10,400 bases of DNA, from positions 1 through 10,400 of the forward strand of contig JAITNB010000041.1 in the NCBI GenBank assembly GCA_031290695.1, read 5' to 3'. The notes under the pieces are model-generated. The model was not told where the DNA came from and did no database searches. It was given only the letters and a program-made list of their open reading frames with translations. A program made the translations under genes and the position numbers. The stretch is from Coriobacteriales bacterium (GTDB lineage Bacteria; Actinomycetota; Coriobacteriia; Coriobacteriales; UBA8131). Numbering within the stretch: position 1 is the first letter of the stretch; each line of letters begins with the position of its first letter. This document shows positions 1 to 8,413 of this stretch, piece by piece.

Positions 1-1511
<1,511 letters not shown>

Positions 1512-1543
1512 CAAAACCCCCTGTCGCGGCATTGCTACCAAGT

Positions 1544-1573
1544 ATAGTAGGTGTTTAGGCAACGTGGGGGCAA
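1544..1573 (-). promoter_or_regulatory. Candidate promoter for the histidine kinase
   Basis: On the minus strand TTGCCC (1573-1568) lies 18 bases from TACTAT (1549-1544), a plausible sigma-70-like pair. Transcription would begin near 1537, giving a leader of roughly 25 bases that contains the AGGGGG Shine-Dalgarno (1522-1517) and the TTG start at 1511. This agreement is the main reason for preferring the TTG start. If the ATG at 1613 is used instead, this element lies inside the gene and is spurious. Confidence 0.35.
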
Positions 1574-1676
1574 GACCTGCGAAAAGTCTGCGCAATAAGA
1601 ACATCTTTAGCATACCATCGGCTAAGACCTCCGCTTGACAAACGTGAGCAATGGGGCATCATATAACGATAAGGTT

Positions 1677-1705
1677 TTGACTATCTGTTAAATGGGGGCT
1701 ATAAA
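1677..1705 (+). promoter_or_regulatory. Candidate sigma-70-type promoter before the LRR-CWB2 gene
   Basis: TTGACT (1677-1682), a 17-base spacer and TATAAA (1700-1705) make a near-consensus promoter. The predicted start of transcription is near 1712. That would exclude the best-supported translation start (ATG 1705 with GGGGG at 1694-1698) and leave ATG 1714 or 1723 on an almost leaderless message. A second candidate upstream has an exact TTGACA (1635-1640), but its -10 options (CATATA 1660-1665, TATAAC 1662-1667) are at 19 or 21 bases. Either could be active; the sequence alone cannot decide. Confidence 0.45.
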
Positions 1706-1715
1706 TGGGGGCCAT
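1690..1715 (+). repeat. 13-bp tandem duplication over the start region of the LRR-CWB2 gene
   Basis: aaatgggggctat (1690-1702) is followed at once by aaatgggggccat (1703-1715), 12 of 13 bases identical. Each copy holds an ATG followed by a G run. The G run of copy 1 sits six bases before the ATG of copy 2 (1705) and so acts as its probable Shine-Dalgarno. Because 13 is not a multiple of three, the two ATGs are in different frames; the ATG at 1692 opens an overlapping 111-codon frame with no recognisable product. Confidence 0.75.
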
Positions 1716-3657
1716 GATTCCTATGCTTACAACCTGCAAGAAAACCCGCTTTATCCTGCTTGTCCTGCTCACGGCTGCCTTATCAGTGGCGCTGCCCTTG
1801 TCGCCGGTTGCCTATGCCACCGAGGCAACGCCCAGCGGGCAGGCCAACACCCCCATCGGCACACTGGATGCGACTCCCGCGTCCGACTTCACTTATACAA
1901 AAGGCGTCGGCGTGGTTTACATCAGCGGGTATACCGGCAGCGCGCCAGGTGTCACCGTCCCCGCGACAATCGAGGGGCTGCCGGTCTCGAGAATAGGCAT
2001 AATAAACAGTGGCATCACATCGCTTGACGTGAGCGCATGCACATCGCTGACTTTCTTGAGTTGTGGCTACAATCAACTCACCACGCTCGACGTAAGCAAG
2101 AACACGGCATTGGTCTACCTTGAATGTGGCAACAACAAACTCACCTCACTCGACGTGAGCAAGCGCACGGCATTGCTCACCTTGGTTTGTGACAGCAACC
2201 AGCTCACCACCCTCGACGTGACGAAGAACACGGCATTAGTCTACTTGGGTTGTGGCATCAACAACCTCACCACCCTCGACGTGACCAAGAACACGGCGTT
2301 GAACCGTTTGAGTTGCGGCGGCAACCAGCTCACCACCCTCGACGTGAGCAAGAACACGGCATTGACCTACTTGAGTTGCGGCTACAACCAGCTCGCCACC
2401 CTCGACGTGAGCAAGAACACGGCATTGACCACCTTGGATTGCTACAAGAACCTACTTACCACGCTCGACGTGAGCAGGAACACGGCACTGGTTGCCTTGA
2501 GTTGCAGCAGCAATAAGCTCACCGCCCTCGACGTGAGCAAAAACACGTTATTGACCAGACTGGATTGCAGCAGCAACCTACTCACCACGCTCGATGTGAG
2601 CAAGCACGCGAGGCTAGGTGCCCTGGTCTGCCGCTACAACTACATCGCCGACCAGCCGCTGCTGGACGCCCTCGTTGCGCGCTTTGGCTCAGGCGATGTC
2701 CTGCCGCAGTATCAGCTCAAGCTGCACCTCCCCCATGAGGGGCCCGACCGCTATGCCACCGCTGCGGCCGTCTTTACCGCCGCATACCCCGCAGGTGCCC
2801 AGGGTGCCATCGTGGCCACAGGGGAGAACTTCCCCGATGCGCTGGCGGCGTCCTCCCTGGCAGGACTCTTGGAATATCCCATCGTGCTGGTGACAAAAGA
2901 CAGCATCCCCGAGGACTCCCGCCGGATACTGGCATCGCTTATTGGCAAGAAGGAGATAATCGTCGCAGGCTCCGCCGCCGCCGTGTCCGAGGGCGTCTAT
3001 GGCCAGCTCAATGCCTACGGCACGCCCCTTCGCCTGGGCGGCGCCGACCGCTATGAGACGGCGCTTGCAATCTATGAGCACGGCAAGCGCTACGGGTGGC
3101 CCAAGACCGCCATCGTCACCACCGGGGCAAAGTACCCCGATGCCCTGGCTATCTCCCCCTATGCCGCATTCGCCCATGCGCCCGTGTTCCTGGTGGGCGA
3201 CAGCGTTCCTGCCGCACTGGAGGCAGAACTGCAAGCAGGCGGCTTTAACGAGATCCTTGTCCTCGGCAGAGAAGCCGCAGTGTCGCGCGCGGTAGAGTCA
3301 AGGCTCACCTCTATCCTGGGCTTCGCCCCCACCCGCCTGGGCGGCGCAGACCGCTACGCCACCAGCGCGCGCATCGCCCAGTGGGCGGTTGGCTTTGGCG
3401 GCATGGGATTCGACAACACAGGGGTGGCCACCGGCCTCAACTTCCCCGACTCTCTTGCCGGAGGCCCCCTGCTGGCAAAGCTCGGCGGCGTCCTGCTGCT
3501 GGCCTCTGACGTCAACACGGCTGCCCTGGACCTGCTGGCAGCCAACAAAGGCTCCATCGACACCATCCACACCTTTGGCGGCACAAGCGCCGTGAGCACC
3601 CCGCTGCGCCACGCCATCGCCGACAAGCTTGGGTGGGACCGGAGTTTGATGAAGTAA
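1705..3657 (+). CDS. Secreted leucine-rich-repeat surface protein with three CWB2 cell-wall-binding domains
   Basis: The 650-residue product begins with a Sec signal peptide: KKTR at 12-15, a hydrophobic core 16-35 and an A-Y-A cleavage site after about residue 38. Residues about 104-313 are ten leucine-rich repeats of exactly 21 residues with the pattern LTTLDVSKNTALxxLxCxxN, the compact Treponema pallidum-type LRR. The C-terminal half holds three CWB2 (PF04122) repeats, each opening with DRYAT or LGGADRY and carrying FPDALA-like or YPDALA-like motifs, at about 345-435, 443-535 and 544-640. CWB2 triplets anchor proteins non-covalently to wall polymers in Clostridioides difficile, so this is probably an exported, wall-bound adhesin or ligand-binding protein; the ligand is unknown. 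ATG 1705 is chosen for its G-run Shine-Dalgarno; ATG 1714 or 1723 remain possible and keep the signal peptide. It looks monocistronic. It is divergent from the sensor kinase, with which it shares a short upstream region. Confidence 0.93.
   Translation: MGAMIPMLTTCKKTRFILLVLLTAALSVALPLSPVAYATEATPSGQANTPIGTLDATPASDFTYTKGVGVVYISGYTGSAPGVTVPATIEGLPVSRIGIINSGITSLDVSACTSLTFLSCGYNQLTTLDVSKNTALVYLECGNNKLTSLDVSKRTALLTLVCDSNQLTTLDVTKNTALVYLGCGINNLTTLDVTKNTALNRLSCGGNQLTTLDVSKNTALTYLSCGYNQLATLDVSKNTALTTLDCYKNLLTTLDVSRNTALVALSCSSNKLTALDVSKNTLLTRLDCSSNLLTTLDVSKHARLGALVCRYNYIADQPLLDALVARFGSGDVLPQYQLKLHLPHEGPDRYATAAAVFTAAYPAGAQGAIVATGENFPDALAASSLAGLLEYPIVLVTKDSIPEDSRRILASLIGKKEIIVAGSAAAVSEGVYGQLNAYGTPLRLGGADRYETALAIYEHGKRYGWPKTAIVTTGAKYPDALAISPYAAFAHAPVFLVGDSVPAALEAELQAGGFNEILVLGREAAVSRAVESRLTSILGFAPTRLGGADRYATSARIAQWAVGFGGMGFDNTGVATGLNFPDSLAGGPLLAKLGGVLLLASDVNTAALDLLAANKGSIDTIHTFGGTSAVSTPLRHAIADKLGWDRSLMK
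2014..2643 (+). repeat. Ten tandem 63-bp units encoding the LRR array
   Basis: Unit boundaries fall exactly every 63 bases from 2014 to 2581, each unit starting with an Ile or Leu codon of the ITSLDV/LTTLDV motif. No unit has an insertion or deletion. Central units (about 2203-2454) are the most alike at DNA level, sharing ctcgacgtgagcaagaacac; the first and last are more diverged, as capping repeats usually are. Such an array can change copy number by recombination or slippage while staying in frame. Confidence 0.95.
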
Positions 3658-3708
3658 GAGTCCCCCACAATTGCACTTGAGATGGCAATCAACCGCTGCA
3701 AAATTAGG

Positions 3709-3777
3709 GAGCCAAACCATAAAGTACAGTCGAGCCAATATGTAAACTAAAATCTTGCCAATACATAAAGTATACTG
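3709..3777 (+). repeat. Three consecutive 23-bp imperfect direct repeats upstream of the AAA ATPase
   Basis: Copies lie at 3709-3731, 3732-3754 and 3755-3777 with no gap. Thirteen of 23 positions are the same in all three copies, including a GCCAA core (positions 3-7) and TAAA (positions 12-15). Pairwise identity is 15 or 16 of 23. The third copy contains the -35 and spacer of the candidate ATPase promoter. Neither the preceding nor the following 23 bases continue the pattern. A row of protein-binding sites is the simplest reading; no binding protein is identified. Confidence 0.6.
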
Positions 3778-3783
3778 TATGAT
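3755..3783 (+). promoter_or_regulatory. Candidate promoter of the AAA ATPase gene, with overlapping near-palindrome
   Basis: TTGCCA (3755-3760), a 17-base spacer and TATGAT (3778-3783) form a good sigma-70-like promoter in an AT-rich stretch. An alternative -10, TATACT, lies at 3771-3776. An 18-bp inverted repeat, 3764-3781, with one mismatched pair and the perfect core AGTATACT (3769-3776), covers the spacer and most of the -10. A protein bound there would block RNA polymerase, so it is a candidate operator. Confidence 0.5.
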
Positions 3784-3809
3784 TCTCTGCTGGCAGGCTG
3801 GTAGAGAAT
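3782..3809 (+). other. Leader hairpin just before the ATPase Shine-Dalgarno
   Basis: ATTCTCT (3782-3788) pairs perfectly with AGAGAAT (3803-3809). In RNA the stem extends inward to 12 pairs, three of them G-U, closing a four-base loop CAGG (3794-3797). The Shine-Dalgarno GAGGG (3811-3815) begins two bases after the stem and the ATG is at 3820. It could modulate translation, but only if transcription starts at or before about 3783, as the alternative TATACT -10 would give; from TATGAT the start would fall inside the stem. Confidence 0.45.
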
Positions 3810-3819
3810 TGAGGGCGCA

Positions 3820-5088
3820 ATGGCAAAGGCAAACTATCTAAAGAGAGCGGTAGATAACGAAATCAAAAGATTGTTATCTGTTATGGGTGCGGTCTGCATT
3901 GTTGGTGCCAAATGGTGTGGTAAAACGTCGAGCGCAGAGCAAGTTGCGGCTTCAAGTCTATACATGCAAGATCCAGACTACGCCAAAGGCTATCTTAGTG
4001 CTGCAAGTACGCAGCCATCGATATTGCTTGACGGAAAAACTCCAAGGTTAATAGATGAGTGGCAAACGGCACCAGTCCTTTGGGATGCCGTACGGTTTGC
4101 TGTAGACAAGCGTGTTGATACCGGTCAGTTTTTGCTTACTGGATCTGCCGTGCCCACTGATGATTCTGTAATGCATTCCGGCACAGGCAGGATAGCGCGA
4201 TTGCAAATGCGGCCAATGAGTCTCATGGAGTCAAAAGAGTCCAGCGGTGAAGTGTCTTTGCTGGAGTTGTTTGATGGCAAGCAGGAAATTGCCGCATTTG
4301 CCAACCTTGATGTTGAGAATCTGGCTTTTGCTATTGCCAGGGGCGGTTGGCCTGGTGCCGTTACCAAGAATAATAGTGAATCTTTGGACATCGCCCAGCA
4401 ATATGTCAAGGCCATTATCGAGGAGGACATCAGGCGCGTGGATGGAGTTGAGCGCAGCCCAGCCAGAGTGCAATTATTCTTAAGGTCTTACGCCAGGAAC
4501 ATTTCTACAGAGGCACCATTGACTACAATTCGCTCCGATATTGCAGCAGATGATGAGCCTTTTTCTATGGTGACGATGTCCGATTACGCAAACGCCCTCA
4601 AGCGCATTTTTGTTGTTGAAGACTTGCCGGCCTGGCAGCCAGCCTTGCGCTCAAAGACCGCTATCCGCAGCACTCCTGTCAGACATTTTGTTGATCCTTC
4701 CATTGGTATTGCCGCCCTGCAAGCATCACCACAATGGCTGCTCAACGACTTTGAGACTTTTGGGCTCTACTTTGAGTCCTTGTGCGTACGCGATTTGCGA
4801 GTCTACGCACAAGCGCTAGGTGGTAGCCTCTTTCATTATCGCGACAAATCCGGGCTTGAAGTCGACGCAGTAATCGCCTTAGCTAACGGAAGATGGGCCT
4901 TGGTCGAGTGCAAGATGGGTTCCAATGAAGAGGAAGATGCGGCGAGGAATCTATTGGCGCTATCTGCTGCAGTGGATGCAAAAAAAATGGGTGCACCAAC
5001 ATTTTGCATGATACTTACTGCTGGCAAAGTAGCATACAGAAGAGATGACGGTGTCCTTGTTGTTCCTTTGGGCTGTCTTGGCATTTAA
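3820..5088 (+). CDS. AAA ATPase with C-terminal DUF4143 domain (AAA_14/DUF4143 family)
   Basis: The 422-residue protein has a Walker A motif GAKWCGKT (29-36), Walker B RLIDEWQ (76-82) and a sensor-1-like FLLTGSA (104-110), followed by GRIARLQMRPMSL, typical of the AAA_14 domain (PF13173). The C-terminal DUF4143 region (PF13635) contains FGLYFESLCVRDL and a PD-(D/E)XK-like signature: GLEVDAV with D349, then VECK with E363 and K365. The residues of a nuclease-like metal site are therefore present, although members of this family are not proven nucleases. Length matches the usual 400-450. It has no signal peptide or membrane segment and should be cytoplasmic. The role of this common, often multicopy family is unknown; defence, DNA processing and toxin-antitoxin-like roles are only speculation. 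ATG 3820 has GAGGG five bases upstream. The gene is visibly more AT-rich than both neighbours and stands alone with its own promoter, suggesting horizontal acquisition. Confidence 0.92.
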   Translation: MAKANYLKRAVDNEIKRLLSVMGAVCIVGAKWCGKTSSAEQVAASSLYMQDPDYAKGYLSAASTQPSILLDGKTPRLIDEWQTAPVLWDAVRFAVDKRVDTGQFLLTGSAVPTDDSVMHSGTGRIARLQMRPMSLMESKESSGEVSLLELFDGKQEIAAFANLDVENLAFAIARGGWPGAVTKNNSESLDIAQQYVKAIIEEDIRRVDGVERSPARVQLFLRSYARNISTEAPLTTIRSDIAADDEPFSMVTMSDYANALKRIFVVEDLPAWQPALRSKTAIRSTPVRHFVDPSIGIAALQASPQWLLNDFETFGLYFESLCVRDLRVYAQALGGSLFHYRDKSGLEVDAVIALANGRWALVECKMGSNEEEDAARNLLALSAAVDAKKMGAPTFCMILTAGKVAYRRDDGVLVVPLGCLGI

Positions 5089-5188
5089 CAACTGCCCGCC
5101 CCGCCCTTATCCACCGTTATCACTTTGTTACCCGCTGCACGGGGAAAACCCTTCGATTTAGACTACACTTTAATAGACAACATCAATC

Positions 5189-5195
5189 AGGAGGG
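5189..5195 (+). promoter_or_regulatory. Strong ribosome binding site that sets the TTG start of the RND gene
   Basis: AGGAGGG lies six bases before TTG 5202-5204. No ATG or GTG start exists between them, and the first in-frame ATG (residue 31) would remove the first membrane helix, so this site decides the start. The 113-bp gap after the ATPase otherwise contains a TTTAAT -10-like element (5169-5174) without a clear -35, and no convincing terminator. Confidence 0.8.
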
Positions 5196-5201
5196 TGGGA
5201 T

Positions 5202-8200
5202 TTGCTTCCGTCATTCAGCGTTAAGCGGCCGCTAACCATCATCGTCGCGGTCATCTTCGTCCTCATCCTGGGCGGCACCTCCGCGTCCCGTATGACCACC
5301 ACCCTTATCCCCGAGCTCAACCTGCCCTACGCGCTGGTCATCACCGCGCAGCCCGGTGCCAGCCCCGATGAGGTCGAGGCCACCATCACGGCGCCCATCG
5401 AACAGGCACTTGCCACCACAAGCGGCATCAACAACATCACCTCGACATCGAGCGCAAACGCCTCGATGGTCTTCCTCGAGTTCGTCGAGGACACTAACAT
5501 GGACGCCGTGATGCTTGAGATGCGCGAAAGCCTCGACCTTCTCCGCGACTACCTCCCCGATACCGCTAACACCCCCCGCATCGTGCGGATAAGCGCGGAC
5601 TCGCTGCCGGTCGCAGTTCTCACGGTAGACATGGAGGGCGACAACCGCTTGCAGCTGAGCCGTTTTGTCGAGGACAAGATCGCCCCTTCGCTTGAGAGCG
5701 TCGACGGGGTGGCCTCTGTGACCACCACGGGGCTCGCGCGGTCACAGGTCAACGTCGAGCTGCGGCAGGACAAGCTCGACGAGGTCAACAGCGAGGTCGC
5801 CGAGCTCATGGCCTACGCGGGCATGGAGCCAACCGAGGCGGTGCTCACGCGGCCGATGATCATGCAGGTGCTCATGGCGCAGAACTTTAGCTTTCCCAGC
5901 GGCTCTATCGAGGAGGATGGCGAGAGCGTCCTCGTGCGCGTAGGCGACAAGTACGGCAGCATCGACGAGCTTGAGCAGACGCTCATCTTCGAGCTTGAAG
6001 AAGCCGAGATCGAGGTACGCCTCAAAGACATCGCGAGCATCACCGTGACCGACAACACGGCCGACAACTACACCCGCGTCAACGGCAACGAGGCCATCAT
6101 CCTCACGCTGCAAAAGCAGAGCGAGTTCTCCACTACCGACGTCGCCAACGCCATCCACGCGCGCATTGGCGAGCTTGAGGGCGCCAACTCCGGCCTGCGC
6201 ATCACGGCGCTCATGGACCAGGGCGAGTACATCGACATGATCGTTGGCGCGGTGACCGAGAACCTGCTGTGGGGCGCGATACTGGCCGTCCTTGTCTTGT
6301 TCTTGTTCCTGCGCAGCATTAAATTGACAGGTGTAATAGCACTTTCGATCCCCTTCTCGCTTGTCGTCGCGCTTCTCCTCATGTACTTCTCCGGCATCAC
6401 CCTCAACATGCTCTCGCTCTCGGGGCTTGCCCTGGGGGTGGGCATGCTTGTTGACAACTCCATCGTCGTCATCGAGAACATCTACCTGCTGCGCTCACGG
6501 GGCGTACCCGTCAAGGAGGCCGCCATCGACGGTGCCAAGAAGGTCTCGATGGCCATCGCCGCCTCGACCTTCACCACCTGCGCGGTGTTCATACCCTTTG
6601 CCTTCTCCACTGGCTTCGTGCGCCAGCTGTTTGTCGACCTGGCGCTCACGGTGTGCTTCTCCATCCTCGCAAGCCTCATCGTGGCGCTCACCTTTGTGCC
6701 CATGATGTGCAGCGGCGCACTGCGCAACACACAGGAGAAGCGCCATCGCATCATGGACAAGGCGCAGGACGTCTACGAGAAGGTCCTGCGCGCCTCGCTC
6801 AACCACAAGGTCATAACGCTGGGCGGGGCCGCCGTACTCGTGGGGGCCGCAGTGTTTGTCGCGCTCAACATGGGCACGCAGTTCTTCCCCACCTCCAACT
6901 CCAACCAGATAACCACCACCCTTACCTTGCCCACGGAGGCCACCTTCGAGGAGAAGATCGAGGCGGTGGAGAAGATCGTCGCCTACATTGAGGATAAGGA
7001 CGGCGTGAGTGCTACCGGGGCCTCCCTTACCCGCAACGGTGGGTCGATGACCCTCATGGGCAACATGGGCAGCACGGGCGGCGGCGGCGATACGACGACG
7101 GTCTACACCCTGCTCAAAGACGGCCATGCCACCTCGTCACAGGTGATCTCCAAGCAAATCGACGACTGGGCCAGCGACGCGGGCCTTGAGACCAGCAGCA
7201 CCGGCAGCGCGATGAACATGTCGATGCTCACCGGCGAGGGCGTGCAGGTTGTTATCGAGGGCCCCGAGCTCGACATGCTGCGTACCCTTAGTGACCAGGT
7301 CATCGCCAAGGCCGAGGCCATCGAGGGCACCACCGACGTGAGCGCCAGCTACGGCGACCCCACGAGCGAATACCGCATACGCGTTGACAAGGACAAGGCC
7401 ATCTCCCATGGGCTCACCGTGGCACAGGTGCTCCAGGCGGTAGCCGTGCTTACGCAGTCCAACCAGTCGGTCACCACCGTCACCGAGGAAACCATCGACT
7501 ATCCGGTCTACGTGACTGTTGACAGCGACGAGGCCACAACCATCGCCGACATAAAGGCGCTTGAGCTCACGTCCTCCCTCACCGGCGACAAGGTTTCCCT
7601 CGCAAGCATTGCCACCGTCGAGCTCGCCAAAGGCTTCGAGAGCATCGACCGCAGCAACCAGACCCGCACCGTTACCGTCACGGTTGACATAGCCAGCGGC
7701 TACAATGTGGGCAAGATAGGCGACGCCGTTACGCAGATGATCGCCGACTTTGATGTCCCCACCGGCTACACGCTCGTTATCGAGGGCGAGAGCGAGGAGA
7801 TAAACAAGGCGATGAACGACCTCTATCTCGTGCTCATCCTTGCCATCATCTTCGTGTACCTCATCATGGCCGCGCAGTTTCAGAGCCTGCGCTACCCCCT
7901 CATCATCATGTTCACCATCCCACTCAGCATCACCGGTGCCGTGTTTGCGCTGGTCATAGCTGGTATGGAGCTCTCTATCGTGGCGGTGGTGGGCTTTGTG
8001 CTGCTCGTGGGAATCGTCATCAACAACGGCATCGTCCTCATCGACTACGTCAACCAGGTGCGCGCCGAGGGCGTGAGTACCCGCGAGGCCCTCATCATCG
8101 GCGGCCGCGCCCGCTTGCGCCCCATCATCATGACTGCCCTCATCACTGTGGTCGCGATGGTGGTCATGGCCCTGGCCGTAGGCAGCGGCTCCGAGATGAG

Positions 8201-8366
8201 TCAGCCCATGGCCGTAGCCATCATAGGCGGCCTCTCCTACGCCACCATCCTAACGCTGGTCGTCTGCCCCTGCCTCTACGAACTGCTCTCCAAAAAGGAC
8301 ATATCAAGCGCGGATAAACCCGAGCCGTTTGATCCCAGCAATCCCCCAGCAAGCGCGCGCTATTGA
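5202..8366 (+). CDS. RND-superfamily transporter (AcrB/HAE1-like, Gram-positive SwrC-type)
   Basis: The 1054-residue protein has the full RND plan. TM1 is at about 9-27, followed by a large extracytoplasmic porter region, TM2-TM6 at about 355-505, TM7 at about 537-556, a second large loop, and TM8-TM12 at about 870-1030; the halves are an internal duplication. PIEQALATTSGINNITSTSS near residue 70 is the family's N-terminal porter motif. It should export hydrophobic or amphiphilic compounds using the proton gradient; the substrate is unknown. The TM4 proton-relay motif reads GMLVDNSIVVIEN (D418, N419), with a single Asp where AcrB has D407-D408. TM10 reads VINNGIVLIDY (N941-N942) where AcrB has Lys940; both forms occur in Gram-positive and other HAE members. 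A Gly/Met-rich stretch lies at 613-630 and MNMSM at 671-675. No membrane-fusion protein or TolC-like gene is adjacent. It is the last plus-strand gene in the window and is convergent with the ModE-like regulator. Confidence 0.95.
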   Translation: MLPSFSVKRPLTIIVAVIFVLILGGTSASRMTTTLIPELNLPYALVITAQPGASPDEVEATITAPIEQALATTSGINNITSTSSANASMVFLEFVEDTNMDAVMLEMRESLDLLRDYLPDTANTPRIVRISADSLPVAVLTVDMEGDNRLQLSRFVEDKIAPSLESVDGVASVTTTGLARSQVNVELRQDKLDEVNSEVAELMAYAGMEPTEAVLTRPMIMQVLMAQNFSFPSGSIEEDGESVLVRVGDKYGSIDELEQTLIFELEEAEIEVRLKDIASITVTDNTADNYTRVNGNEAIILTLQKQSEFSTTDVANAIHARIGELEGANSGLRITALMDQGEYIDMIVGAVTENLLWGAILAVLVLFLFLRSIKLTGVIALSIPFSLVVALLLMYFSGITLNMLSLSGLALGVGMLVDNSIVVIENIYLLRSRGVPVKEAAIDGAKKVSMAIAASTFTTCAVFIPFAFSTGFVRQLFVDLALTVCFSILASLIVALTFVPMMCSGALRNTQEKRHRIMDKAQDVYEKVLRASLNHKVITLGGAAVLVGAAVFVALNMGTQFFPTSNSNQITTTLTLPTEATFEEKIEAVEKIVAYIEDKDGVSATGASLTRNGGSMTLMGNMGSTGGGGDTTTVYTLLKDGHATSSQVISKQIDDWASDAGLETSSTGSAMNMSMLTGEGVQVVIEGPELDMLRTLSDQVIAKAEAIEGTTDVSASYGDPTSEYRIRVDKDKAISHGLTVAQVLQAVAVLTQSNQSVTTVTEETIDYPVYVTVDSDEATTIADIKALELTSSLTGDKVSLASIATVELAKGFESIDRSNQTRTVTVTVDIASGYNVGKIGDAVTQMIADFDVPTGYTLVIEGESEEINKAMNDLYLVLILAIIFVYLIMAAQFQSLRYPLIIMFTIPLSITGAVFALVIAGMELSIVAVVGFVLLVGIVINNGIVLIDYVNQVRAEGVSTREALIIGGRARLRPIIMTALITVVAMVVMALAVGSGSEMSQPMAVAIIGGLSYATILTLVVCPCLYELLSKKDISSADKPEPFDPSNPPASARY

Positions 8367-8374
8367 AGCACCCA

Positions 8375-8396
8375 GCACCTTCCCAATCAAGGGTGC
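8375..8396. terminator. Weak hairpin between convergent RND and ModE-like genes
   Basis: GCACC-TT (8375-8381) can pair with AAGGGTGC (8389-8396) with one bulged G and a seven-base loop; an alternative pairing uses GCACCC at 8368-8373. No T run follows on either strand. It lies in the 47-bp gap between the two stop codons and might act as a shared terminator, but this is uncertain. Confidence 0.3.
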
Positions 8397-8413
8397 GCGG
8401 CGCGGCCCTCGCC

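Noticed and set aside
2250..3234. Alternative-frame reading within the LRR repeats (2250-2516) and minus-strand frame 2689-3234
   Set aside because: They copy the repeat period in another frame or oppose the CWB2 domains, show no known motif, and lack ribosome binding sites.
3672..3691. ATTGC/GCAAT inverted repeat after the LRR-CWB2 gene as a terminator
   Set aside because: It has a five-pair, AT-rich stem with a ten-base loop and no T run; chance occurrence is likely.
5107..5115. DnaA-box-like TTATCCACC
   Set aside because: It is one isolated 9-mer with a mismatch at the last base and no cluster, AT-rich unwinding region or dnaA/dnaN neighbour, so it is not evidence for an origin.
5131..5143. 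CCCG-ctgca-CGGG hairpin after the ATPase gene as a terminator
   Set aside because: The stem is only four pairs and no T run follows, so it is too weak to call.
3658..5201. Attachment sites or inverted repeats bounding the AT-rich ATPase region as a mobile element
   Set aside because: No matching direct or inverted repeats were found at the two edges, and there is no integrase, transposase or tRNA nearby. Transfer is suggested only by composition.
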